Shown: positions 11,243 through 22,688, numbered from the stretch's first letter. The stretch: 64,000 nucleotides of DNA from Polytrichum commune (GCA_950295325.1 OX485809.1:37205081-37269080), one strand, 5' to 3'. A program made the numbers and translations. Notes: generated from the letters alone by a model not told the origin.

Positions 11243-14200
11243 CTACATTAACATCTGAGCCTCTGGAACCATACGGGCAGAAGTCAGTATTTTATGTCTA
11301 ACTAATGATTGCTTATAAATCAGAGAACTTGGCAGCTCTAGATTGAAGGGTCCCTGTCCTGATGGATAAGGGTTGCTCCCCACAAAATCTGGCACATACT
11401 GTTGAGAACTCAAGAGCCTTTGCAGGTAACTATGCAGAGTATCCAAGCTTTGGTTTGACATAAATGGTACAGGGTTAATGTAGCTCCCAGGAGGGTTTGG
11501 GATGCATTTGTAAGGGGAGTCATCAACAAGTAATGTAGTCCTATGACTGGGTTGCTTCGTATGCGGCACTGGATGCGTCCGGCTCCACTCAAAAAATGCG
11601 CACAGGTCTTTCATGAAGAAGCTTGAATCAGAATTCATAGGACTAGGAAGAACTTGTCCTCTCTCATCCTTCAGAGTGTGACACAATTCTTGCCCAAACA
11701 CATACTCTGGATGTCTACAACCATTGAAGAAGTGCCGGACAATTGGCTGAAGATTCTTCATAAGCTTCGACGACCAGATGACAACATGGAAGTTTGAGAG
11801 AACAAAACGCAGAAAGCGTCCCAGTCCTCTCCTAGGTATGAGGGCACTATATGGGAGAAAGAGTGGAACCAACTCCCCAGTTATCTGAGGGCTATGTTGT
11901 GATTCAAGAGTCTTCCTGGTGTTGACATTGTCGCACTTTGTTGACCTCACCAGGATCCCGTTCACATCCAGCACTAACCATATCTTCTCTCTCCGATGGA
12001 CAACAGTGGTTGGAGAGGTGAGGATCTGGCGATGACAAAATTGAAAGTCATTGTAAAGAATTTCTATCTAAGGAAAAAGTATATTCTACATGATTTTTAT
12101 CGAATGAAACAACACGTTGGGTACACATGAGTATGCAAGATAAAAGAATGCCTCCACATTTATGGATTAGTTTTGCGAAATCGAGGAAAATATCGTACCG
12201 AAGGTGGTATTCCGGCAGTGGCTGTATGACCTGTGACCACATGCACACATGACTTATGAGATCCACACGCTCAAACCCATAATCTCCCACGGGTGAACAC
12301 CCGTGGGCACAATATCAAAAGTCCCTTATATAAATATTACTCGAGAGATAACAATTTGTATGGAAATTGAAAGTATAAACAGGTGGTCCCACGGGTGAAC
12401 ACCCGTGGGACCAATTGCATTCAAATAACACTATATATGATACCTTGAGCTTGGCTTAGGGGGGGATCCCCACCATGTGCAGGGTCGTCATGAGAACTCG
12501 GTGGAATGACATCCCGTTCTGCCGCAACCAACACCTGTTGCAAAGACACTTTTAGAAATCTTGACGAGTTTGCTTCCACCGCCAAACACAATATAGCATT
12601 GGAAAGGGAGTATGTATTACCATTTCGGACGATGCCGGTTGACCCTCAGCAACACGTTCGACATGAGGGCTTGAGGACTCCGCAACTGCAACATCGACTT
12701 CCCTCCTTGGAGACTCTGGCACTCCAGTAATGTCAATGATCTCCAACGTAGAGTCCACAACACTGCCGGCTTGAGCGGCCGAGGACCCTGCGAATTGACC
12801 TCGTTCATCACGATGTTTGGGAGCTTCGAACGCTGTCCATCTCTTTCTCATTTTCTTTAATGCAGCGGCATGAAGAATATGTTTCACCTTCACTGCTTCA
12901 CAAAACGCTGGTGTGGAGAGATAAGCAAACATCTTGTGATAGTCGTACGACGTGTACAAATGCGCAAGATTCAATCGCACGTTCTCGGGCACATCTACCA
13001 AGTATTTGTCCACAAATGGGGCAAAATGCACCTTGTGCTTCCCATCCGATTCCTTGCCCATGTCAGGTCTCCCAGCAAACACCGGGTGAGGGTCATCAAC
13101 AAAGTTGAGTTTCACTCTGTTGTACCCAGGCTTCCCATAATTCTTATCCTCGGAATCATCCGTCATGTAGTCAGCAAACGTCCCCCGAACCCGATGTGGA
13201 ACTCGATCTCTCACCTTCACCCTCACGTCTAGTTCTACGCATCTTTCGGGCACATCGTCATCACTATCCAAGCATATGACTTCGGTTCGAATAACCTCCT
13301 CTGCTTCATTGGATGGTGCCGCTACAGTAGACTCTTCTGCAACCACAACACCAGGTGAATCACGATTTGATCGCCCATGTCCTAGCACCTCGAGAACGGC
13401 AGCGGCAACGTCCTCAACAGGTGAGCTGACGTTCAAATCTGTGTTTGTCCCTTCAACATGCACAGCTTCAGACATGATTGCATCCCGCGGAACATCCGCT
13501 TGGCCAGATTCAACCTCGCGATAAAGACCAGAATGTTCCGTTGCCTCCGAAGACCGCGAGTGATCTCCAACTCTAGCAGGACGTAGAGATGACCTTCCCC
13601 TTTGAGGAGCTTTCATTTTCTTTCTTGCAGTCGGTTTCGATGCAGACCTTGCAGCAGGATTAGCTGACTGCGGACGCTCATCCTCCTCATATTCTTCCAT
13701 AGGTTGAACATCTAGTTGTTCTTGACTTCGTCTAGATGTGTCAAACTGTGCAAACCCGCGGCCGGGTGTAGATGGGATCCCAGACGAGAAAGATCCCACA
13801 GGGTGATGGACACTGTGCTCGGCTTGTGGACGACCAACTTCCTCTAAGTTGGAAGCATCCTCTTGCCGCTCCTCCTCACCCTCCCCCTCCCCCACGGGTG
13901 AACACCCGTGGGGAACCTGCTCCGGGGACATGGCCTCCAAAGAGGCCTCCGCCATGGCTGACGCCTTGTAATTGAAGGCCTCCTCCTCCACCTCTGCCAT
14001 GACCTCAGCCATGGCCTCCGCCAGTGCGTCGTCCTTGACCACCTCTTCTTCCTCTTCCTCTTCCTCTTCCTCTTCCTCTTCGTCGGCCACTTCCTCTTCC
14101 TCCGCAGACTCCCCTAGGACAACAACTGGGTCATCTTCCTCCTCCACCTCTTCCTCCTCCTCCTCCTCCTCTTCTACGTCCTCTTCATTTATGTCATTCG

Positions 14201-17011
14201 CACGCTTTCTTCCAATCTCGCGCTCAATGATGGAATCCACATCGATACGCCCTTCTTCCTCTTCCAAATCCTGGGCAGCGAATTTTCCTTCCTCATTCCA
14301 CCTTTGTATGCTCCAGTCAACTGCGGCAATCATCTTCGTCTTCGCCACCTCTAGCATCTCTGCCGGCACAATATTCAACACCTTCATACCCAATGCCTGC
14401 AAAAACCAAGGCATGAGATAAATAACTTCTCAATCAAATTAGTCTACATCCAAAAGCGAATAGAATTAAACCAATAGTCCCAACTATTTGTCTACCAACT
14501 AATTGTCAGGAAAGCTATCGAGAAGGTGGCTATCAACCAGGTGGATATAAAGCAGGTGGATGTCTAGGCCCACGGGTGTTCACCCGTGGGCCTCCCAACC
14601 TGGTTTATGGTTAGGTTATCCAAAACACCATCCAAACCAACGATAATATTCAGAAATTCAAGAACCACTTAGGGGAAAAGATGCTCATTACTTACATGTG
14701 CCACTATGTGCGCCTTATTGCCTCTACAAATATTGAGAAAAGAAGACCCCTCAAGACATGAAGGCTTGATGATATCTATGTAGGTCTGCATCCTCAACTC
14801 CCCCTTGAATAAACACTTGGCCTCCTCATTGGAATACGCCCTTTTCACTGAATAACGTTTATATCGCCCCGGGTCATGGACGTCCAACATCTTCCGGCCT
14901 CCATAGAGCCGCACAGCCACCTCCGAACTTGATTCGCCCCTATTGGGAAAAATGCAGTTTGTAACCCGAAGAGCATTTGATTCGAAGAAGCAATCGCGAG
15001 ATGCAATTTTCTCCTCTTTAGTGCCATGGTATAAGGCGTCACAAAATCTGGCGTTGCTCGGAAGGTGCGCCTTCAGCACATTGTGAATGAAATGCCGATC
15101 CGGATATTCTGAAATCACAGTCCACAATTGGGGGGAGTTTAAAATGCCTGGGAAATCACGACGAAGACCTTGCAGAGTGGAATCCATACACTCCTTCACA
15201 CGCCCCCCAGTGTCTTTTCCCGCCTGGACTCCGGGAAGAAACCTTGTGTCCATGTACGCGTGCAGGACTGGTGCAAGCACTGTCCCACCACTGATCTTGT
15301 AGTTGTTGTCAATAGACAACACGACATGCTCGGGTGTAACCTCGGTGTTATGTGTACCTAAAATGTTCCTCACTCCTTCTTTAAACCGGTCCGGAATAGG
15401 TACTCTCTTCCTTGTGGGGTTCATAGCGCCAAGAAGGTACTCCGCTCCAAGCAAGTCTACAAGTCGTTCTCGCTGGAGTTTACCAAACTTATTCGCATAC
15501 TTCCATACTCTCCAACAATCACGATCAATGGTCTCTTTCTGATCGACGTGGACAATGTACAATGGAGTCGGGTCTAGACACTGTGCCATCGCGATATAAG
15601 TTTCATTCTTCTTTTTCCTGTTCATCGCCCAATCGTGCACAGTCTTCAAGGTATGTCGAGGGTGCTCCTCTCCATCTCTGGTGGTGAGGATTTGATTCGC
15701 TGCCATGTCGAGCTCCATCTCTGTAAAGCCCCGAAATTGTTTCAGGTCGTTCTTGACCACCTTCTTCGACTTAAACCCCTTTGTCTCTTTCATAAGAGCT
15801 CCGGTCTTCGGGTCTACATAGTCACCACTCTCGTAATCCTTGAATATCCGCTCCCACTTCCTCCATATGTCATCGCCCAATACAGGCAAGACGTGCTCCA
15901 TGATCAGGTTGGTCTCCTTCTCCACGCGGAACGTCCACATGACGCACGAAATAAATGCATGTATCAAACACCGGCAATGTATCAATCTCTATGAAAAAAA
16001 CCTCCATGTATTTCCAGCAATCACCAACAACATGATAGTCGCCCACGGGTGAACACCCGTGGGAGTCACAGAAATGAGAAATTCAAAAGTCACAGGTTTA
16101 AAAAATACCTTCCACTTCTTAAAAGCTTCCGTGTTGCTGGCCTTCTCGCGTACAGTTCGGTCAGGTCTTCCTCGCCTAATCCAGGTCTTCCTAGCGTGCT
16201 GAATGCACTCCGTAAATGACGGAAAGTGCTTCTTGTACTCACTATCCAGGTTCAGAACACCAGAGAGGTGGAACAGAGGGTCGTCATCACCTTCAGGGGC
16301 CCAGACCACATTACAAGGCCATTTCGAGAAAAACCTCTTCACCTCATCTGTGCTGCTAGGGTCATTCACATACTCGAGACAGGCTGCTAACGTGTGCTGT
16401 CCATTTACCACGTGGAACGATTTGTCCTTCACCTCCTCAAAATTGAATGGTTTAGTTCGCCTATCCGAAGGAACGATTATCAAGAAGTTGGGATGAATCT
16501 TCGGAATGAAGGCATAGTTGAATAACCATGTCTTGATCTCCTTCAAATGCGCCTCGGATATGGGTCGGCAATTATACCCTGCATCTCCCCACTCTATATT
16601 GTCAATATTGACATAGTCATTCACGCCTTCACCGAATATCCACACCCTTTGGTACTTGTTCTTGAATAACTCCATATCCATCAACCTGTCTCCAACCGAT
16701 TTGTCTGGAGGCCCATGCATTGATCGCTTGGGAATCTTCTCGAGTTCAAGAAATGGACTATCCTCAGGTGTTTTCTTCTTGCCTCTCTTGGAGACAACAT
16801 CTTGGCCGTCAGTGTCTTCGACAATCAGTGGTTGTCCTTCATCGGGTCTTGTCTTCTTCCTAGACGAGGTGGCACGTACATCAGCAAGATCCTTCCTCTT
16901 GCCATCGCGGATTTCCTTCTTCTTCAAAGATGCTTCCAACCTTGCCGCCTTTGCCTCCTCAACTATAACCTTCACTCGTGCTAGAGCAGACTTGTAGTCC
17001 TGCTCGATCAT
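11243..17011 (-). CDS. Large multi-domain protein: ParB/Srx-like motif, Glu-rich region, C-terminal FCP1/NLI-type phosphatase domain
   Basis: Six coding exons join in frame: 17011-16109, 15988-14696, 14396-12621, 12534-12444, 12230-12199 and 12025-11243. All introns are GT...AG and junction phases agree (0,0,0,1,0), giving about 1,625 residues from the ATG at 17011. Residues 1-100 are basic and coiled-coil-like. Near 201-206 VVNGQH followed by TLAACLEY resembles the ParB/sulfiredoxin-like or DGQHR signature, after an ISEAHLKEIK helix. The central exon (431 codons) is unrecognised. A long Glu/Asp-rich stretch opens the third exon. The last 260 residues resemble plant FCP1/NLI-interacting-factor phosphatases: LVLDVNG near 1385, VVIWSS, and TLLVDDSPYK near 1533. 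The second Asp of DxD is Asn, as I recall for many plant members of this group. The true start is uncertain: 17409-17123 is open in the same frame and preceded by a good acceptor (TTCTGCAG), so 5' exons probably exist. A TC-rich leader-like stretch lies at 19090-19290. Palindromes sit in introns 1, 2 and 4 and in exon 3. The domain combination is new to me; function unknown. Confidence 0.72.
12286..12307. repeat. CCACGGGTG palindrome in intron 4 of the large gene
   Basis: A perfect 22-bp palindrome with AA spacer. It lies inside the 12231-12443 intron, which also holds the copy at 12385-12412. Confidence 0.9.
12385..12412. repeat. CCACGGGTG palindrome with 13-bp arms, intron 4
   Basis: The core is extended symmetrically to GGTCCCACGGGTG on each side of the AA spacer. 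Flanking bases differ between copies but stay complementary within a copy, so the hairpin rather than the exact flank is conserved. Confidence 0.9.
13890..13913. repeat. CCACGGGTG palindrome inside a coding exon
   Basis: A 24-bp palindrome (CCCCACGGGTG arms) lies within exon 3 of the large gene. It is read in frame as PHGCSPVG between a SPEQV segment and a Gly/Glu-rich segment. It adds no stop and keeps the frame. Confidence 0.88.
14036..14190 (-). repeat. Triplet repeat coding the poly-Glu stretch
   Basis: Runs of GAG/GAA codons on the minus strand (seen as ttcctc on the plus strand) encode the acidic part of exon 3. The plus-strand Ser-rich open frame over this stretch is only its shadow. 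Confidence 0.8.
14566..14593. repeat. CCACGGGTG palindrome in intron 2 of the large gene
   Basis: A 28-bp perfect palindrome with TT spacer (AGGCCCACGGGTG arms) within the 14397-14695 intron. Confidence 0.9.
16042..16063. repeat. CCACGGGTG palindrome in intron 1 of the large gene
   Basis: A 22-bp palindrome with AA spacer near the middle of the 120-bp intron 15989-16108. The hairpin therefore takes up about a fifth of that intron. Confidence 0.9.
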
Positions 17012-17122
17012 TACTGACCTCTCCTCCACGGACTTCGTGTGCACATTGGTCTCGCAAAATAGTATACAATAGGTGAGGAAATCACCGTTCAATAAGCGGA
17101 TGTTCTCTCCCTCATTGTTGAG

Positions 17123-17409
17123 CTATTCATTCACATCCGCATATGAGAAAGTCTCCACGAGTGCTGCAACCTTGAAGTCCTTCTTCCGTTTAGGCGACTT
17201 GCACATTATCAATACCCGACTCCCATCCGCTTGAATGTCCAGTACATGTTTTGCCTTCATGTACTTTCTCCATGTGGAATTGGGCCCAGTCCTCGTGTAA
17301 AGCGAGAGCACCGTTGTCTCTCCGAAACCACTATACTGCATGAACCATTGCAAATCTGGGCCCAAAACTTCAACATCGTAATTCACCCGTCTGCCCACAC
17401 CTCCCGATA
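17123..17409 (-). CDS. Probable upstream coding segment of the large gene
   Basis: This stretch is open in the same frame as the exon downstream. It begins at a good acceptor (TTGTCTTCTGCAG) in phase 1. It encodes about 95 residues, including YDVEVLGPDLQWFMQYSGFG and a basic KSPKRKKDFK segment, and looks like real protein. No family is recognised. It could be the N-terminal part of the large protein, joined by a small splice, or part of an alternative transcript. The exon that should precede it, somewhere between 17.9 and 19.3 kb, was not identified. Confidence 0.5.
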
Positions 17410-17721
17410 CTGCAGAAGACAATGCACATGTAAGTACTCAGCATAGCCCAATATTATCATGGATTCTATAACTCATATAACATTGACGTGCACATAGGTA
17501 TTATGGTTATACCTTTACGGGCTGTTTGCTTAGTTCTTGCCATCTCAATTCAAATGAGAGAACACTTCGACACCTCTATGTACCTGAATGAAACACCAAC
17601 TGTCTATCACATGTTTATGTCTAAAACCTTCAAATGCTTACAGAGACACACCAAATTTGTCTACATAGAAAATCAAAAAGACATTTATCAAACAAAATCT
17701 CCCACCCAGGTGAGTGCAAAG

Positions 17722-17841
17722 GCTCACGGGTGAACACCCGTGGGCACTCCTAACCAGGTGAGGGCAAAGGCCCACGGGTGAACACCCGTGGGCACTCCTA
17801 ACCAGGTGAGTGCAAAGGCCCACGGGTGAACACCCGTGGGC
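17722..17841. repeat. Tandem array of three palindromes, 48-bp period, AA spacers
   Basis: Palindromes at 17722-17745, 17770-17793 and 17818-17841 are spaced exactly 48 bp apart. Shared flanks are 'gtgagtgcaaaggcc' before and 'gggcactcctaaccag' after. All three have the AA spacer. A half-site (CCCACGGGA) follows at about 17867. On the coding (minus) strand this lies upstream of the first recognised exon, probably in a 5' intron. Confidence 0.9.
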
Positions 17842-18088
17842 ACTTTCAACCAGATGAGGGGAGAGGCCCACGGGAGGGCTGATTTTTCACAAAGTTTTAG
17901 CTCGTCCACGTCCAAAAACCTTGAATTGAAAGGCAAAAAAAATCTCAACCCGTCCCGAAACCGGTAATATCTATACAAGTTAAGTCTCCCTCAAGTTGGT
18001 ACAAAATTAGGAAAAAAAAACAGAAAAAAACGAAGATGTCGACATGTGACCACGGACATGTTAGGGACCTTGTGAAGAATCACCACTG

Positions 18089-18300
18089 CCCACGGGTGTT
18101 CACCCGTGGGACTCTCCACCTGGTGAGTGCAAAGGCCCACGGGTGTTCACCCGTGGGCCTCTCCACCTTGTGGGTGCAAAAGCCCACAGGTGAACACCCG
18201 TGGGCACATTCAACCGGATGGGGGGAGAGGCCCACGGGTGTTCACCCGTGGGCCTCTCCACTTTGTGGGTGCAAAAGCCCACGGGTGTTCACCCGTGGGC
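18089..18300. repeat. Second array of five palindromes, mixed AA/TT spacers
   Basis: Palindromes at 18089-18110 (TT), 18133-18160 (TT), 18182-18205 (AA, one arm mismatch), 18225-18258 (TT, 16-bp arms) and 18277-18300 (TT). Flanks again read 'gtgagtgcaaaggcc' or 'gtgggtgcaaaagcc', in the same orientation as in the 17.7-kb array. Only the central dinucleotide is flipped relative to that array. Confidence 0.9.
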
Positions 18301-18727
18301 ACTTCAAATATCCACTTTCAGATAACCGCGTTCACACTAACAGAAAAACTGGGATTTATGTAATGGACACTCACCAGGGTTCTTTGGGGGGACCATGTCA
18401 AAATTCTTTCAATACGAATGTGGTTTCCTGCACAAAACAAAACACAAGAGCTATTGTTTCAAACTATGCCTACATGTGCAATACATTCATACTCTCAAAC
18501 ATCTCAATAGGTAAATTCTGCCCTCACATTCTTCTTGCAATCTGGTCTCACATTTTTATGAACATAACCTCTTGTCATTCATCTTGCATTCTGATTTGAG
18601 CATTTTTCTCACATTTCAATCAACTCTTCACACCCAAGCATCACACAACTCACATGCAAATCTCTAGTATTTCTGGGTTTGAAATTCTTCAAGCAATTCA
18701 AACCCTAGTGCACTAGAAATTTGAAAT

Positions 18728-18838
18728 GCAAGCAAGAGGAAGAATGGAAGCAAGAGGAAGAATGCATGCAAGAGGAAGAATGCATGCAAGAGGAACAATG
18801 CAAGCAAGAGGAACAATGCAAGCAAGAGGAAGAATGAA
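18728..18838. repeat. 18-bp tandem repeat 'gcaagaggaagaatg'
   Basis: About six copies of a purine-rich unit. On the minus strand, the sense of the locus, this is TC-rich and could be part of a leader or first intron. Confidence 0.75.
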
Positions 18839-19089
18839 ATTGAAAGAGAAAGCAAAAGAATGAAAGAGAGTGCAAAACATTGAAAGAGTTCAGAAACTTA
18901 CAAGCTTGTGGGTTCTCAATTCTTCATGATTGGAACTTCCCTCCACTTGCTTCAAGGTCGCCTTCCTCTTCTCCACATCTCACCTCTACCACTTGCTGGA
19001 TTGAGCAAGAAACAACTATGCTCACCAAGAAACTATCACATATTCCAAGAAAATGCACACTGAATCTATTCCAGGGTTTTCTTGAGAAG

Positions 19090-19295
19090 AGAATCAAGAC
19101 AAGGAGTACAATAATTGAATGAAGAGAAGAGAATGAAGAGAATGAAGAGAAGCAAAGCAAGTTCAGAATTGTGGGAGAAGAGTTTTGCAAGAGCATTCCA
19201 GAAAAGTGGAGAGTGGTGAAGGAAAGAGAGAAAGAATTGGGAGAGGAGAATGAGAGAGAGGGTGCGAAATGTTGCCATAATGACGAGCGGGTGGA
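19090..19295 (-). promoter_or_regulatory. TC-rich leader-like stretch, candidate 5' UTR/promoter of the large gene
   Basis: Read on the minus strand the stretch is strongly pyrimidine-rich (CTCTCTCTCATTCTCCTCTC and similar), as plant 5' untranslated leaders often are. Palindromes stop before it and AT-rich repeats begin beyond it, so it is the natural upstream edge of the locus. No clear TATA box was found; the call is positional inference. Confidence 0.35.
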
Positions 19296-19474
19296 AGTCG
19301 CATGACACATAATGCCTCATTAGTACGAAGGGACATGATGGAGGAAATCTCGGGACGCGAAGAGATATGCGATTTGGCGGTTAAAGTACGTTTTGAGGAG
19401 GGATGGGCGGTATGATGGTATTAGGACGTAGCGATAAAAAATTATTGGTACTTTGTAAGGTTCGCCCTATTGGT

Positions 19475-19690
19475 ATGATAATTATTAGTACTTAGTAAGA
19501 TATCTAAGTATTAGTGAGATAATTATTAGTACTTAGTAAGATATCTAAGTATTAGTAAGACAATTATTAGTAATTAGTAAGATAACTGCGTATTAGTAAG
19601 ATAATTATCAGTACTTAGTAGGATAACTCATATTAGTAAGTTCATTATTAGTACTTATTAAGATAACTCATATTAGTATGATTGATATTA
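19475..19690. repeat. 41-bp tandem repeat 'ataattattagtacttagtaagata'
   Basis: Units starting near 19478, 19519, 19560 and 19601 share 'attattagtacttagtaagata(t/a)ct'. More degenerate relatives with 'aatagtgactaatagt' continue to about 19940. Confidence 0.75.
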
Positions 19691-19940
19691 TTTTTATTGT
19701 TAGTAAATTGTCATATTCACTCTATTGTTAATATTAGTAATATTAGTAAAAATGATTTATAGTGATTAATAGTAATTACCAGTAATAGTAACTAATAGTA
19801 ACTAATAGTGACTAGTAGTGAATAATAGTGAATGCTAGTGCTTCATAGGTCATTATAGTCATTAATAATGTTTAATAGTGATTAATAATTATGAATTACT
19901 AATGGCTGACTAGTAGTGATTTATAGTAATAATAATAATC

Positions 19941-21345
19941 ACTTTCAATCGATAAATGGTAATAGTATTGATAATGCTTAAAATAGGTTCATATTATAAC
20001 ATAGATTCCATACTTTAACATTCTACTCTGTAACATAGATTCCTATTATAACATACCAAAGTCAATTGCACATTCTCATAATATGCGTGTAAGATGCTCA
20101 ATCGCGCTTGACATCAAGCATAGCTATGATTTCCAATTCCTTATTGATGAAGTCGTGAGCATCCATAATAGGCCCACTTTCACCTTAGCCCATGAACTCA
20201 AGTTCGATTGTTCTCTTGTTTTCTCTTGGACTATGAACCATTAGAGTTCCAAGAATTCAAAATTTTAAATATAACATATATTATGGCAACGAAAATAATG
20301 GCATGACATAAGAAGCGGCCATGGATACTTATAAAGCATCAAAGTTGCTGGCCATTAGAAATCATCACACATAATACTTGCCGCGCATAATGGGTACATG
20401 CCCACCTCCCATACCCAATAAACCCTACTGGATAGGTAAATACTACTAGGAATGAACATAAATCGTTTAACATAAATAAAAAATTTAGGCAATTTTAGCA
20501 TAAATCTCTTTGTGGCTTTGCCCTCACCCCCATGCATTGAGAATCACTTCATAACTTGGTTTTAAAGTCATTCTCCTAGCGTTTATTCTTGTAATTGTAT
20601 CTTAAGTTATATTATTACTAGATTCATTATGTGCTCTTCATTGGCTAAGATTTTTGACGTTCATAGTCGACATCTAATATGAACACACATGCTTGCGATA
20701 ACACAAATTCAAGAATGACCTTCTCAAAGGCACTAGAGTTATCATTTATCCCACTCAAATTTTTGGGTGGGGGTTGGTTGTTTTGCATGCAACACATATG
20801 GACTTAGCCAAAATTAGCGGTCAACTAAAGAGAAAGGACTTTGGAAACTAACATATTGAAGTACAAGGTGATATGCAAGGCCGCGGGAGACATCGGAATC
20901 GAAATCATATTGAGAGGATGACAAAGGAGGTGGCCAACGAGTGGGCCACATCAAGCACCACATGAATCTCGAGCAATATTAAGATTGCATCTCCATAACC
21001 ATACCTCATCGATTAAAGGGAATTCTAAATGATGGCATAAGATTTACGGAAATGAGAACTTGAATAGGAAATGGGTCAAACACTTCAATGAATGAATTCA
21101 TGTAAATCATGTGTACTCTATGAATTGAATGGTTTGTGGAATCTCGTAAAGATACTTTAGCGAGGAGTAGGTTAGGAATACATAAAGTCTTGAGACTCTT
21201 TCAAATTGAAATATTGAAATATAATTGAATAGAGGAAGAATAATACGTAGGTCATTCAATCCATGAAAGAGATAAAAATAACTCCATAAGTTATTAGAGA
21301 TGAGAATGATTTACATGCATGAACACTTAGCTTTGACATTAATGT
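19941..21345. other. AT-rich intergenic stretch
   Basis: No gene, RNA or bounded element recognised. Confidence 0.4.
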
Positions 21346-21353
21346 CTTAGGGA

Positions 21354-22680
21354 CTCGGGGGGGGGGGGGGGCACTGGCGAAAAACGTAGGAACTACATGC
21401 GATAAAATATAGGGTCTTGTATAAAAATTTGGCGTAAAATTTGTAAAATTATTAGATGTAGTATAGGGTGCTTTGGGATTGTGAAACATGATTATATGTA
21501 ATATAGCATTTGACAAAACATGATTAAATTACCTAAGTGGTACATATAAAATAGCATGGAGAAAAAGCGATAGTTTCAAAAATTAAATACTTTGCCACCA
21601 AAATATGGCATGTTCTATATAGGAAGGGTTCAAAAGATAAGGGTGAAGGTTGGTACTAAGTGGGGCAATTGTTGGCAACCCATTGACTTGATGAAACGTG
21701 CAGTCCAGAACGGAAATAGAGAGACGCTCTTCCCAACTACTATGGCTTACCTCCATTGGTTAAAAAAACAGCTGGGTCTCAACAAATATAAGTATGTTGA
21801 GAGTGATTGTGTGTGGGTTGATGTGGATGCTATTCTCTCAACAGTGTCTCTAGTAACAATGAATCAACTAGCAAAATCTACACCTTAGATGAGGTAGATG
21901 CAAACTCATTGAATGAGTTCATTTCAAATAAAAAATAAAACCTGTTAAATTTGTACTATCTCACACATGTGGAGATATAATTTGGAGAAAGGGTTGAATG
22001 ATCATTAGTATACCTTGAAATCTGTAGTAGCCATTTCAGTTCGATTACCCTCATATCTCCCACATGTGTAAATGGTAGCCTAGCTAGTTTAGGTGGATTT
22101 TGCTTGCATGGCGTGGGATTTTCTACCAATGTGTAGGATTGGAAGATCAAGGCATCAATTGTAGGGCTTCTGCAAACCTTGTAAATGTGACTTTGAGACA
22201 CATGTGGCTGGCCTGTTCCCTAAGACCTCAAGGTTTCTAACTGTGTTATCCAACACAACTTTCATTCGTTGGCTCATGTTGCTTAATGACATGTAATTGC
22301 AATCTTTTGTTGTTATTGTTTAGTGTTTTGCTTTGCCCGGACTTCAGTGTGACCCTGAACCCTAAACCCTAGTAAATGTTTGTTTCTCTTACTTTGTACA
22401 CGTGCTTCTAACGAGAATTCTACTGTATCATACACTTTAAGGAATGGGGGCAATCAGGGGGGGAAAATTGCATATAAGTAATATAGGGTACCATAAAATC
22501 AACCATCCAAGAATTTATAATTACCAATAGGGTGCAAATAATCACAACAATTTACCATTATTTCAAAAATTAGCATCCCTTATAATCCTTTCTCATAGGT
22601 AAATAGCCCCCATTTTAATAGATCATTATCGCAGGTGTATGCAAAATATACAAGGGAATGCCCCCCCCCCCCCCCCCGAG
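21354..22680 (+). mobile_element. hAT-type non-autonomous element with exact 8-bp target duplication
   Basis: The element is flanked by CTTAGGGA on both sides (21346-21353 and 22681-22688). Its ends are CTCGGGG...GGCA and (complement) CTCGGGG...GGCATT, in which the G run has expanded to about 15-17 bases at each end. Subterminal motifs ('cgataaaatatagggt', 'aatatagggtacc') recur in the related elements at 47964-48582 and 27161-29512. 8-bp duplications are diagnostic of hAT transposons. No hAT transposase domain is visible in its 1,327 bp. Confidence 0.85.
21610..21888 (+). CDS. Small open frame inside the hAT-type element, unknown
   Basis: A 92-codon frame beginning MFYIGRVQKIRVKVGTKWG and containing YLHWLKKQLGLNKYKYVES. 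Its composition looks more protein-like than neighbouring frames, but no family is recognised and it does not resemble the hAT dimerisation domain. It could be a captured fragment or chance. Confidence 0.2.
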   Translation: MFYIGRVQKIRVKVGTKWGNCWQPIDLMKRAVQNGNRETLFPTTMAYLHWLKKQLGLNKYKYVESDCVWVDVDAILSTVSLVTMNQLAKSTP

Positions 22681-22688
22681 CTTAGGGA

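Noticed and set aside
13972-14421. Plus-strand Ser-rich open frame
   Set aside because: It is the complement of the GAG/GAA-coded poly-Glu exon on the minus strand, whose splice junctions and phases are consistent.
17722-18300. Regularly spaced palindromes resembling a CRISPR array
   Set aside because: The sequence between dyads is itself repeated and not unique, the genome is a plant's, and no Cas-like gene is present.
18664-18855. Hydrophobic Leu/Phe-rich minus-strand frame, possible membrane protein
   Set aside because: It is an artefact of an 18-bp purine-rich tandem repeat.
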